Assembly: GCA_049289295.1 (NCBI GenBank)
Contig: JBATLL010000041.1
Coordinates: forward strand, 479,942-543,941
Source: BOKV01 sp049289295
Lineage (GTDB): Bacteria > Pseudomonadota > Alphaproteobacteria > Rhizobiales > Rhizobiaceae
Length of the DNA stretch: 64,000 nucleotides
Reading direction: 5' to 3'
Shown here one piece after another: positions 1 to 8,590 of the stretch. The position numbers were made by a program, and so were the translations under genes. A model generated the notes under the pieces. It worked only from the letters and a program-made list of their open reading frames with translations. It searched no databases and was not told the origin of the DNA. Each line of letters begins with the position of its first letter. Within the stretch, counting starts at the first letter, position 1.

Positions 1-2
1 CA

Positions 3-419
3 GGCAAGGTTCTGTTTGTCAACGATTCCAAGGCAACCAATGCCGATGCGGCAGCGATGGCGCTGGCCAGTTTCGAGCGGATTTACTGGATAGCCGGTGG
101 GTTGGCGAAGGATGGTGGCATAGCGCCGCTTTCCCGGTTCTTCCCGCGCATTGCCAAGGCCTATCTGATTGGCGAGGCGGCACCTGCCTTTGCCGCAACA
201 ATTGGCGAACGTCTGGCTTACGAGATTTCGGGGACGCTCGAGGCTGCCGTCAGGCACGCCCATGCGGATGCCCGCGGCGATGCGCACCACGAACCGGTGG
301 TGCTGCTGTCGCCTGCCTGTGCCAGTTTCGACCAGTTCCAGAATTTCGAGAAGCGCGGCGATGCGTTTCGCGAAAGCGTCCTGTTGCTGGATGGAGTGGT
401 TCCAGGCAAGGCGGCCTGA
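3..419 (+). CDS. murD: MurD, UDP-N-acetylmuramoylalanine--D-glutamate ligase (C-terminal part)
   Basis: The window opens inside this gene; the frame is open from base 3. The fragment of about 138 residues begins GKVLFVNDSKATNADA, the signature of the MurD C-terminal domain, where the serine and lysine of the DSKATN motif bind the glutamate substrate. MurD adds D-glutamate to UDP-MurNAc-L-alanine in the cytoplasm using ATP. The N-terminal UDP-binding and central ATPase domains lie upstream, outside the window. It is followed 53 bp later by ftsW, the standard order in the alphaproteobacterial mur-fts cluster. The 5' truncation is a window effect, not a broken gene. Confidence 0.95.
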   Translation, partial: GKVLFVNDSKATNADAAAMALASFERIYWIAGGLAKDGGIAPLSRFFPRIAKAYLIGEAAPAFAATIGERLAYEISGTLEAAVRHAHADARGDAHHEPVVLLSPACASFDQFQNFEKRGDAFRESVLLLDGVVPGKAA

Positions 420-472
420 ATTTTCCCGGCGCATGGCGGTGCGTCCAGGATTGATGATGAGGAGGCATGAAG

Positions 473-1627
473 ATGGTCAGCAGGGCAGACAATTCGCGAT
501 TGGCGGAATGGTGGCGCACGGTCGACCGACTGATGCTGGCGGCAGTCCTGTTCCTGATGTTGTGCGGGGTGCTTCTTTCCTTCGCTGCCAGCCCAGCGGT
601 CGCTGATCGCATCGGGCTTGAGCCGTTCCATTTCATCAAGCGCCACGCTGCCTTCCTTGTGCCGGCCATCGTACTGTTTCTTGCCACGTCAACCCTGTCG
701 CCAAGACATGTGCGGCGCGCGGCGTTCTTCCTGTTCGGCATCTCGATCATCCTCATGCTGGCGACACTGTTCGTGGGTGCCGAGGTCAAGGGGTCGCGGC
801 GCTGGATCGTGATTGCCGGGTTTTCGCTGCAACCGTCCGAATTCATGAAACCGGCTTTCGTGGTCATCACGGCATGGCTTTTTGCCGAGAATTCCAGAAG
901 ACCGGATATTCCGGGGAACCTGTTTGCGATAATCCTGTTTGCCATTGTCGTGGCACTGCTGATGGCGCAACCTGATTTTGGCCAGACCATGTTGATCGGC
1001 ATCGTATGGGGCGCGCTCTTTTTCCTGGCGGGCATGCCTTGGATATGGATTGGCGGCCTTGCCGTGATGGCAGTTGGCGGGCTCACCTCTGCCTATATGC
1101 TCTTTCCCCATGTGGCTGGTCGTATCGACAGGTTCGTCACCGGCGAGGGTGACAATTACCAGGTCGAGACCGGCCGGGAAGCGATCATCAATGGTGGCTG
1201 GCTAGGGCAGGGGCCGGGTGAGGGAACGGTCAAGACCATCATCCCTGACAGTCATGCGGATTTCCCCTTTGCGGTCGCGGCAGAGGAATTCGGCATCATA
1301 GCCTGCATCCTGCTGGTCAGCCTGTTTGCATTCATCGTGCTGCGCGGCCTCAACCATGCCATGCGTGAGAAGGATGCCTATGTGCGGCTTGCCGTTTGCG
1401 GGCTTGTCACGCTTTTTGCCATCCAGTCGATGATCAACATGATGGTCAATCTGCAACTGATGCCGGCCAAGGGCATGACGCTGCCATTCATTTCCTATGG
1501 TGGCTCGTCCCTGTTGTCGATGGCCTTGGCCATGGGCTTCACCATCGCGCTGACCCGCACCAGACCGGAAAAACGCGGAACCATGCCGCAGGGTTTTTCC
1601 GTGCGGGCACTGAGTGCGGCGGAATAG
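473..1627 (+). CDS. ftsW: FtsW, SEDS-family septal peptidoglycan glycosyltransferase
   Basis: A polytopic membrane protein of 384 residues that polymerises lipid II at the division septum with its cognate class b PBP. The SEDS signatures are visible: GSRRWI followed by QPSEFMKP around residue 120, and PFISYGGSS near the C-terminus. About ten hydrophobic segments alternate with short loops, and a large periplasmic loop follows the fourth pair. Two ATGs lie two codons apart, at 467 and 473. The Shine-Dalgarno GAGGAGG ends at 465, which leaves no spacing for 467 and 7 nt for 473, so 473 is preferred. It ends 3 bp before murG, so the two are presumably co-translated. Confidence 0.95.
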   Translation: MVSRADNSRLAEWWRTVDRLMLAAVLFLMLCGVLLSFAASPAVADRIGLEPFHFIKRHAAFLVPAIVLFLATSTLSPRHVRRAAFFLFGISIILMLATLFVGAEVKGSRRWIVIAGFSLQPSEFMKPAFVVITAWLFAENSRRPDIPGNLFAIILFAIVVALLMAQPDFGQTMLIGIVWGALFFLAGMPWIWIGGLAVMAVGGLTSAYMLFPHVAGRIDRFVTGEGDNYQVETGREAIINGGWLGQGPGEGTVKTIIPDSHADFPFAVAAEEFGIIACILLVSLFAFIVLRGLNHAMREKDAYVRLAVCGLVTLFAIQSMINMMVNLQLMPAKGMTLPFISYGGSSLLSMALAMGFTIALTRTRPEKRGTMPQGFSVRALSAAE

Positions 1628-1630
1628 GGA

Positions 1631-2758
1631 ATGGCAGCAGGCGACTTGAAGGGTACGATCATCCTTTGTGCGGGCGGAACGGGCGGGCATCTGTTTCCCG
1701 CCGAAGCGCTTGCACATGAGCTGACGCAGCGCGGCTATGCCGTCCATCTGGCCACGGATGAGCGCGCGGAGCGCTATTCCGCAAGTTTTCCCGCTGTTGC
1801 AATCCACCTGATCCCGTCAGCAACAATCGGATCGAAAAACCCGGTATCGATTGCAAGGGCGCTGTTGAAGCTTGCCAGTGGCTACCGCGCCGCGCGCCGG
1901 CTCATCCGGCGTCTGCAGCCAGTGGCGGTGGTGGGATTTGGTGGCTATCCGACCTTGCCGCCGATGCTGGCTGCGCGCCATGGCGGTGTTCCAACACTCC
2001 TGCACGATGCCAACGCGGTGATGGGCCGCGCCAACAGGCTCCTGTCGCGCGGTGTGAAACTGGCTGCCATGGGGTTTGAAGGCGCAGGCAATCCGGCAAA
2101 CACTATCGTCACCGGCAATCCTGTGCGCCCCGCAGTGACTGCCGCGTCTGCGCGCCCCTATCCGGCGCGCAAGGCGGGTGACCCGTTCAATCTGCTGGTT
2201 TTCGGAGGCAGCCAGGGCGCGCAGTTCTTCTCACAAATCCTGCCGCAAACCATCTCCGAGCTTGACGAGGCTGAACGCAAGCGCCTCAGGCTGACCATGC
2301 AGGTCAGGGCCGAGGACATGGCCGCCTGCGCATCACGGACCAGGGAACTGGTCGAGAATAGTGAACTGGCGCCTTTCTTCACCGATATGGCCGAGCGCAT
2401 TGCCAACGCCCATCTCGTCATATCGCGCGCGGGCGCTTCCACCGTTTCGGAACTGGCGGTGATCGGCAGGCCTTCGATCCTCGTGCCCTATCCCCATGCT
2501 CTGGATCACGACCAGACGCTCAATGCCCGCGCCATGGCCCAGGTGGGTGCAGCACGCGTCGTGGAGCAGATTGAACTTGGCCCCAAGAGGCTCGCTGCGA
2601 TCATCCGCGACGCAATGGCAGACCCGCAAGGGCTTGCGCTTTTGGCCGAAAACGCCAAAAAGACCGGCAAACCGGACGCGGCGGGCCATCTTGCCGATTG
2701 CGTCGAAGACATTATTGCAGGCAGGCAGTCGACCGGGCCCAGGGAAAAAGCTTCATGA
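1631..2758 (+). CDS. murG: MurG, UDP-GlcNAc transferase making lipid II
   Basis: A GT28-family glycosyltransferase of 375 residues, close to the family norm. It transfers GlcNAc from UDP-GlcNAc to lipid I on the inner face of the cytoplasmic membrane. The N-terminal glycine loop GGTGGH (residues 15-20) binds lipid I diphosphate. A second loop, FGGSQGAQ, opens the C-terminal Rossmann domain, and RAGASTVSEL followed by PYPHALDHDQ supplies the UDP-GlcNAc contacts. It starts 3 bp after ftsW and its stop overlaps the murC start in an ATGA, a sign of translational coupling. Confidence 0.97.
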   Translation: MAAGDLKGTIILCAGGTGGHLFPAEALAHELTQRGYAVHLATDERAERYSASFPAVAIHLIPSATIGSKNPVSIARALLKLASGYRAARRLIRRLQPVAVVGFGGYPTLPPMLAARHGGVPTLLHDANAVMGRANRLLSRGVKLAAMGFEGAGNPANTIVTGNPVRPAVTAASARPYPARKAGDPFNLLVFGGSQGAQFFSQILPQTISELDEAERKRLRLTMQVRAEDMAACASRTRELVENSELAPFFTDMAERIANAHLVISRAGASTVSELAVIGRPSILVPYPHALDHDQTLNARAMAQVGAARVVEQIELGPKRLAAIIRDAMADPQGLALLAENAKKTGKPDAAGHLADCVEDIIAGRQSTGPREKAS

Positions 2759-4185
2759 AAATGCCAACCAATATCGGGATCGTGCACTTTGTCGGCATTG
2801 GCGGCATCGGGATGAGCGGCATTGCCGAAGTGCTGAACAATCTGGGTTACCAGGTGCAGGGTTCCGACCAGAATGAAAGCGCAAATGTCGAGCGGCTGCG
2901 GGCAAAGGGGATCACCGTTCACATTGGGCACCGTGGGGAAAATGTTGGCGATGCGGCGGTGGTCGTGGCGTCCAGCGCGATACGGCAGGACAATCCGGAA
3001 CGCGTCGAAGCGCGCGAAAGGCGGATCCCGCTGGTGCGGCGCGCCGAGATGCTGGCGGAACTCATGCGGTTCAAGAACGCCATTGCCATAGGCGGCACGC
3101 ATGGCAAGACAACGACCACTTCGATGGTCGGAACCCTGCTTGAGGCAGGCGGACTTGATCCAACAGTCATCAATGGCGGGATCATCAATCACCTGGGCAC
3201 GAATGTGCGCCTTGGCAATGGTGACTGGATGGTGGCCGAAGCAGACGAGTCGGACGGCACGTTCCTGAAGCTGCCGGCCGATGTGGCGGTCGTCACGAAT
3301 ATCGACCCCGAACATCTCGATCATTATGGCAGCTTCGACAAGGTGCGCGAGGCCTTCCGCAATTTCGTCGAAAACGTTCCGTTTTACGGGTTTGGCGTTT
3401 GCTGTATCGATCATGCGGAGGTGCAGGCGATGGTGTCGAAGATTTCGGATCGTCGTGTCGTGACATACGGGCAGAACCTGCAGGCCGATGTGCGCTTCCA
3501 TTCCGTCGTAATTTCCGGTTCCAGCAGCCGCTTCGGGATTGAGATACGGGATCGCAAGACGGGCGAGACCCAGTCGATAAATGACCTGGAGCTGCCAATG
3601 GCCGGCCTGCACAATGTTTCCAATGCGACCGCCGCAATTGCTGTTGCGCATGAGTTGGGCGTCGACGCGGCTGGCATTGCGCGCGGCATCGCAGCGTTTT
3701 CAGGCGTCAAGCGACGATTCACGCATACGGGAAGCTGGAACGGTGTCGAAATCTACGATGACTATGGCCATCATCCCGTCGAGATTTCCGCAGTCCTTCG
3801 CGCCGCACGCGCGGCAGCAAGTGGCAAGGTCATCGCCATCAAGCAGCCGCATCGCTACACCCGGCTGGAAAGCCTGTTCAACGAGTTCTGCTCCTGTTTC
3901 AACGACGCAGACATGGTCCTCGTGGCACCGGTCTATTCAGCCGGTGAAGCGCCGATTGAAGGCGTCAGTTCCGCAAGGCTGGTCGCAGGCCTGAAGGCTG
4001 GCGGGCACCGCAATGCGCGCGAGATATCCGGACCTGGCGAGATCGCGTCCCTTGTGGCGGATTATGCTAAACCGGGCGACTTTGTCGTGTTTCTGGGTGC
4101 TGGAAACATCACGCAATGGGCCTATGCACTGCCGGGTGAACTGGAAGGGCTGGGCAAAGACCGGCCAGCGGCTCACGGGAGTTGA
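2755..4185 (+). CDS. murC: MurC, UDP-N-acetylmuramate--L-alanine ligase
   Basis: A Mur ligase of 476 residues that adds L-alanine to UDP-MurNAc with ATP, the first amino acid step of the peptidoglycan stem peptide. The N-terminal UDP-binding motif GIGGIGMSG is at residues 14-22 and the ATP loop GTHGKTTT at 114-121. Later motifs include EADESDGTF, TNIDPEHLDHY and the C-terminal DDYGHHP. The frame is open further upstream, but the ATG at 2755 gives the family N-terminus and overlaps the murG stop in ATGA. Its own stop overlaps the TTG start of murB. Confidence 0.97.
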   Translation: MKMPTNIGIVHFVGIGGIGMSGIAEVLNNLGYQVQGSDQNESANVERLRAKGITVHIGHRGENVGDAAVVVASSAIRQDNPERVEARERRIPLVRRAEMLAELMRFKNAIAIGGTHGKTTTTSMVGTLLEAGGLDPTVINGGIINHLGTNVRLGNGDWMVAEADESDGTFLKLPADVAVVTNIDPEHLDHYGSFDKVREAFRNFVENVPFYGFGVCCIDHAEVQAMVSKISDRRVVTYGQNLQADVRFHSVVISGSSSRFGIEIRDRKTGETQSINDLELPMAGLHNVSNATAAIAVAHELGVDAAGIARGIAAFSGVKRRFTHTGSWNGVEIYDDYGHHPVEISAVLRAARAAASGKVIAIKQPHRYTRLESLFNEFCSCFNDADMVLVAPVYSAGEAPIEGVSSARLVAGLKAGGHRNAREISGPGEIASLVADYAKPGDFVVFLGAGNITQWAYALPGELEGLGKDRPAAHGS

Positions 4186-5168
4186 TTGAAGTGGGTGGAG
4201 CAAGCCTCCTGAAGCGGCTGGAGCCGATCCTTGCGCGTGCCGATGGAGGCATACGCGGACGGCTGACAGCCGATGCCGACATGGCGAAACTGACCTGGTT
4301 CCAGGCAGGCGGGTCGGCGGATGTTCTTTTCCAGCCAGCCGACAAGGATGATCTTGCGGCTTTTCTGACGGTCCTTCCCGAGGATGTTCCGGTTACGGTC
4401 GTGGGTGTAGGGTCCAACCTTCTGGTCCGCGATGGCGGTCTTGAAGGTGTGGTCATCCGGCTTTCGGCCAGGGGATTCGGTTTTCTCGAAAGGCAGGGCG
4501 ATACGCGCATCCTTGCCGGTGCTGCGGTTCCCGACAAGAAACTGGCTGCGTTTGCGCTGGAATGCGGGCTCGGAGGGTTTGAATTCTACCATGGCATTCC
4601 TGGAGGGATTGGCGGCGCGTTACGCATGAATGCAGGCGCCAACGGGACCGAAACCACCGACAGGGTCGTCAAAGTCAATGCAGTTGATCGCAAGGGGCGC
4701 TTTCACGTGATCACCCATGCCGACATGGGTTACACCTACAGGCACAGTGGCGCGCCCACCGACCTGATCTTCGTTTCAGCTCTGTTCGAAGGTGTCGCAA
4801 GTGAAAGACAGGTGATCCAGAGCCGCATGGACGAAGTCCAGCATCACCGCGAAACGAAGCAGCCGATCCGGGAAAAGACGGGCGGTTCGACCTTCAAGAA
4901 TCCCGACGGCCATTCGGCCTGGAAGCTGGTGCATGATGCAGGCATGAGGGGATTTGTCGTGGGTGGTGCGCAGATGAGCGAAATGCACGCCAACTTCATG
5001 ATCAATACCGGGAACGCGACGGCATTCGACCTTGAAACATTGGGCGAATCAGTGCGCGCGAAGGTCTTGGAAAATTCCGCGATTCAGTTAGAGTGGGAAA
5101 TCAAGCGGATCGGGCGTTTCGTGCCTGGTCGCGAAGTTCAAGCGTTCCTCGGTCGGAATTCAAAATAA
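4182..5168 (+). CDS. murB: MurB, UDP-N-acetylenolpyruvoylglucosamine reductase
   Basis: An FAD flavoenzyme of 328 residues that reduces UDP-GlcNAc-enolpyruvate to UDP-MurNAc with NADPH. The FAD-binding motif GSNLLVRDGG appears near residue 79, GIPGGIGGALRMNAGA near 142, and the catalytic serine motif GSTFKNP near 238. The C-terminal NFMINTGNA is also typical. The start is uncertain: TTG at 4182 overlaps the murC stop (TTGA), while GTG at 4191 is better spaced from the GGGAG at 4177-4181. Both give a normal N-terminus. About 136 bp separate it from ddlB, the largest gap in this part of the cluster. Confidence 0.95.
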   Translation: MIEVGGASLLKRLEPILARADGGIRGRLTADADMAKLTWFQAGGSADVLFQPADKDDLAAFLTVLPEDVPVTVVGVGSNLLVRDGGLEGVVIRLSARGFGFLERQGDTRILAGAAVPDKKLAAFALECGLGGFEFYHGIPGGIGGALRMNAGANGTETTDRVVKVNAVDRKGRFHVITHADMGYTYRHSGAPTDLIFVSALFEGVASERQVIQSRMDEVQHHRETKQPIREKTGGSTFKNPDGHSAWKLVHDAGMRGFVVGGAQMSEMHANFMINTGNATAFDLETLGESVRAKVLENSAIQLEWEIKRIGRFVPGREVQAFLGRNSK

Positions 5169-5239
5169 CAAGAACCGCTGAGGCATTCCGGCAATCCGCC
5201 GGGCGTATCCAGTACAGGGCAGGCAAGTAGCGTATCTGT

Positions 5240-5256
5240 TGTGGGATTCTCCCACA
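5240..5256 (+). promoter_or_regulatory. Short perfect hairpin upstream of ddlB
   Basis: TGTGGGA at 5240-5246 and TCCCACA at 5250-5256 form a 7-bp stem with a 3-nt loop in the murB-ddlB gap. No T-tract follows, so it is not a classical terminator. It could be an mRNA processing or stability element in the operon transcript, or a protein-binding palindrome. Function is unknown. Confidence 0.35.
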
Positions 5257-5304
5257 GGCAGGTCATGTCGATTCCGGCAGTGCGTAACGAGGAAGGGTTA
5301 GATA

Positions 5305-6231
5305 ATGGCGGACAAGCATGTGGCGGTCCTGATGGGCGGCTGGTCCTCGGAGCGTCCGGTTTCCCTTTCTTCCGGCAATGCATGTGCCGATGGACTTGAG
5401 CGGGCAGGTTATCGCGTTACCAGGGTGGATGTCGGCAGGGATGTTCACCATGTACTCGAACGGCTCAAGCCTGACGTCGCCTTCAACGCACTGCATGGCC
5501 CTTTCGGCGAAGACGGAACCATTCAGGGCCTGCTGGAACTGATGCAGGTCCCCTACACTCATTCCGGCGTGCTGGCGTCGGCCCTTGCAATGGACAAGGA
5601 GAAGTCGAAACGGATCGTCAAGCCGGCAGGCGTTCCGGTGGCTGAATCCAAGGTCATGAACCGGCTGGAAGCAGCCGAAAAGCACGTCATGGTGCCCCCC
5701 TATGTCATCAAGCCGGTAGCGGAAGGGTCGTCCTTCGGCGTGTTGATTGTTCGCGAGGACATGTCCACGCCACCCCAGGAACTTTACTCAAAAGACTGGC
5801 CTTATGGCGAGCGAATCATGGTCGAGCGCTACATCGCGGGACGTGAATTGACCTGTGCCGTGATGGGAAATGTGGCGCTTGGCGTGACCGAAATCCTGCC
5901 GCAGGGTCCGGGCTTCTATGACTACGATGCCAAATACGCTCCGGGAGGATCAAAACATGTGTGCCCGGCAGAAATTAAACCAAATATTTACCAAAAGATT
6001 CAGACACTGGCGTTGAAGGCACATCTTGCCATCGGATGCAGGGGAGTTAGCCGTTCCGACTTCCGTCTCGATGACGGCCTGATGGGAACGGGAGAGTTGA
6101 TCTGGCTTGAGATCAACACCCAGCCGGGCATGACGCCAACCTCGCTTGTGCCGGAAATGGCGGTGCAGGCAGGACATACGTTCGAAGAGTTCCTTTCGTG
6201 GATGGTAGAGGACGCATCTTGCAACAGGTAG
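5305..6231 (+). CDS. ddlB: D-alanine--D-alanine ligase (DdlB type)
   Basis: An ATP-grasp ligase of 308 residues making the D-Ala-D-Ala dipeptide used by MurF. The N-terminal VAVLMGGWSSERPVSLSSG is the family opening, where an E-x-x-V-S pattern supplies substrate contacts. KPVAEGSSFGV near residue 133 is the ATP-grasp glycine/serine loop, and LEINTQPGMTPTSLVP near the C-terminus carries the metal-binding residues. The length matches E. coli DdlB. Its 3' end overlaps the 5' end of the ftsQ frame by up to 34 bp, as in other alphaproteobacterial clusters. Confidence 0.96.
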   Translation: MADKHVAVLMGGWSSERPVSLSSGNACADGLERAGYRVTRVDVGRDVHHVLERLKPDVAFNALHGPFGEDGTIQGLLELMQVPYTHSGVLASALAMDKEKSKRIVKPAGVPVAESKVMNRLEAAEKHVMVPPYVIKPVAEGSSFGVLIVREDMSTPPQELYSKDWPYGERIMVERYIAGRELTCAVMGNVALGVTEILPQGPGFYDYDAKYAPGGSKHVCPAEIKPNIYQKIQTLALKAHLAIGCRGVSRSDFRLDDGLMGTGELIWLEINTQPGMTPTSLVPEMAVQAGHTFEEFLSWMVEDASCNR

Positions 6232-7163
6232 GCAAAAGGCAGGGCGTGAAGCCGGGCCTGGAAACACAGGTTTCCGCCAGCCCGCAATCCGGTCACGGTG
6301 GCGGCATCGTGCTGCCGCGCCTATTGCGCTGGCCGCTTCGCCATAGCCTGCGCCTCGTCAATCACGGCTTCTCCGTTTCCGGAAAGAAGGTTGCCGCCTT
6401 TTGCGTTGCGATCGTTCTGGGCGGTGGTGTTGCCGGTCTCGTGCAGAGCGGGCAGGCCGACGAGATGATCGCGGAAGCCTCGGCCTGGGCCGGTTTTCGC
6501 ATTGCTGATGTCGAGATCAGCGGGCTCAGCGAAATTTCGCGTATCGACATTCTCACGAATATTGACCTGGGGGCGGATCGCTCGCTCTTTTCCTTCGATG
6601 TGCGCCGTGCGCGCGATGATCTGCGTGGCCTCGCCTGGGCCTCCGATGTTGCGGTTGCCAAGGCCTATCCCGACAAGGTCGTCGTGAAGGTCGTCGAACG
6701 CCAGCCCTTCGCCGTTTGGCAGAATGGCCAGTCGCTGTATCTAGTCGAGCGCGACGGGCGCGAAATCGTACCCTTTGATGACCGTTTTGCAGGCCTGCCG
6801 CTGCTGGTTGGAACCGGCGCCAACAAGGCGGGTGCCAATCTCGTTGCTGCCGTGCAGCGCCATCCTGAGCTGGCGGGCAAGGTAAAGGCCTATGTTCGGG
6901 TTGCGGACCGGCGCTGGGATATAGTGCTCGATGGTGACTTGCGCGTCATGCTACCGGAATTCGAACCGGAACGACAGCTCGGTGAACTGGCACGCCTTGA
7001 GCGCGAGGAACAGGTTCTTTCACGTGCGCTGGACAGTATAGACATGCGTTTCACCGACCGTCTGGTCATGCGCCTGACGCCGCAGGCTGCCGAAATGCGC
7101 AAGGAAGCCGTTGAAACCCGGCTGGAGCAGATGAAGAAGCGCAAGAAGGAGCAGGAGATATGA
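6198..7163 (+). CDS. ftsQ: FtsQ/DivIB-type division protein
   Basis: A bitopic membrane protein of 321 residues or slightly fewer, which links cytoplasmic and periplasmic parts of the divisome. A cytoplasmic N-terminus is followed by one membrane segment at about residues 63-82. Next comes a POTRA domain at about 100-170 (IADVEISGLSEISRIDI onward), then the FtsQ beta domain. The C-terminus is a lysine-rich charged tail. The start is not settled: GTG 6198 is the longest option, TTG 6219 has AGAGGA 6 nt upstream, and GTG 6246 is also possible. The stop overlaps the ftsA ATG (ATGA). Confidence 0.93.
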   Translation: MDGRGRILQQVGKRQGVKPGLETQVSASPQSGHGGGIVLPRLLRWPLRHSLRLVNHGFSVSGKKVAAFCVAIVLGGGVAGLVQSGQADEMIAEASAWAGFRIADVEISGLSEISRIDILTNIDLGADRSLFSFDVRRARDDLRGLAWASDVAVAKAYPDKVVVKVVERQPFAVWQNGQSLYLVERDGREIVPFDDRFAGLPLLVGTGANKAGANLVAAVQRHPELAGKVKAYVRVADRRWDIVLDGDLRVMLPEFEPERQLGELARLEREEQVLSRALDSIDMRFTDRLVMRLTPQAAEMRKEAVETRLEQMKKRKKEQEI

Positions 7164-8491
7164 GCCTGCTTCGCAAGGATGGATTTCTGCCGCGCCTCAA
7201 GCCGCTTTCCATGAAGCGGCCAACCATCGTTTCTGTGCTGGATATCGGCAGCACCAAGACCTGCTGCCTGATCGCACGGCTGAAGCCTCGCGAGTCGAGC
7301 CAGGTGCTGCCGGGCCGCACCCACAAGATCGAGGTGATCGGCTTCGGCCATCAGCGCTCGCGCGGTGTGAAGTCCGGTGTGATTGTCGATCTGGAACGCG
7401 CTGAGCAGTCGATCCGCCTGGCGGTGGATGCGGCGGAGCGCATGGCCGGTGTCACGGTGGAATCGCTCATCGTCAGCGTTTCATCCGGCAGGCTGATGAG
7501 TGAGGCCTATTCGGCCGACATTTCGCTTGGCGGCCACGCGGTTGAAGAGGGCGATATCGCCCGTGTCCTGCGCGCTGGTGCAAGCCATGCATTGTCGAGC
7601 GACCGTTCGGTGGTTCATTCCATACCCATCGGCTATTCGCTTGACGATGAAAGCCGGGTGTCTGATCCGCGCGGCATGCTGGGCCAGAAGCTTGGCGTCG
7701 ACATGCATGTCGTGACAGCGGAAAACAGCCCGCTGCGCAATATCGAACTGTGCATCAACCGTGCGCATCTTTCGGTCGAAGCCGTTGTGGCAACGCCATA
7801 TGCTTCAGGCCTTGCAGCACTCGTGGATGACGAGACCGAAATGGGCTGCGCCTGCATCGACATGGGCGGCGGCACGACAACGCTTTCCGTGTTCATGGAC
7901 GGCAGGTTCTGTTTTGCCGATGCAATCGCCATTGGCGGGCATCATGTGACCATGGATCTGGCGCGCGGTCTTTCTGCGCGCCTCGATGATGCGGAAAAGC
8001 TCAAGACGCTGCAGGGCTCGGCTCTTCCGGGCGCTGGCACCGAAGATGATGTCATCTCGGTTCCCCCGATCGGCGAGGATGAGCGCGATGTCCCCAACCA
8101 TGTGACCCGCTCGCAACTGACGCGGATCATCAGGCCAAGGGTTGAAGAAACGCTCGAACTTATCCGCGATCGGCTGAACCGGTCCGGCTTTGCGGGCGCG
8201 GTGGGCAAACGGGTCGTGCTGACCGGTGGGGCCAGCCAGATGACGGGCATGAGCGAAATGGCGCGCCGCATTCTGGGCCGCCATGTGCGCATGGGCAGGC
8301 CCATGGGTATCAGCGGCATGCCGGATGCGGCGAAGGTGCCGGCATTTTCGGCAGCGGTTGGCCTGCTGATCTATCCACAGATGGCCCACCTGGAAAATAT
8401 CGCGTCGGCGCACGCTTATGCGCCCATGCGGCTTACCGGAACGGGTGGTGCGTTCTGGCGGCTGGGACACTGGCTGAAAGAGAGTTTTTGA
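7160..8491 (+). CDS. ftsA: FtsA, actin-like membrane tether of the Z ring
   Basis: A protein of 443 residues of the FtsA branch of the actin-ATPase superfamily. VLDIGSTKTCCLIAR near residue 27 is phosphate loop 1, IDMGGGTTTLSVF near residue 233 is phosphate loop 2, and VLTGGASQMTGM near residue 353 is the adenosine motif. The 1C insertion typical of FtsA sits between the first two. The C-terminal GHWLKESF resembles the amphipathic membrane-targeting helix. FtsA anchors FtsZ filaments to the inner membrane. It overlaps ftsQ by 4 bp and is separated from ftsZ by 99 bp. Confidence 0.97.
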   Translation: MSLLRKDGFLPRLKPLSMKRPTIVSVLDIGSTKTCCLIARLKPRESSQVLPGRTHKIEVIGFGHQRSRGVKSGVIVDLERAEQSIRLAVDAAERMAGVTVESLIVSVSSGRLMSEAYSADISLGGHAVEEGDIARVLRAGASHALSSDRSVVHSIPIGYSLDDESRVSDPRGMLGQKLGVDMHVVTAENSPLRNIELCINRAHLSVEAVVATPYASGLAALVDDETEMGCACIDMGGGTTTLSVFMDGRFCFADAIAIGGHHVTMDLARGLSARLDDAEKLKTLQGSALPGAGTEDDVISVPPIGEDERDVPNHVTRSQLTRIIRPRVEETLELIRDRLNRSGFAGAVGKRVVLTGGASQMTGMSEMARRILGRHVRMGRPMGISGMPDAAKVPAFSAAVGLLIYPQMAHLENIASAHAYAPMRLTGTGGAFWRLGHWLKESF

Positions 8492-8590
8492 TGCGGCGGT
8501 GATCAGCCCGAACAGGGCGGATCGAAATGTAAAGGTTCGGTTTGGTCAGGCAGAAGCTTCCCAGGCGAACCGGAAAACGGAGACGAGGAA

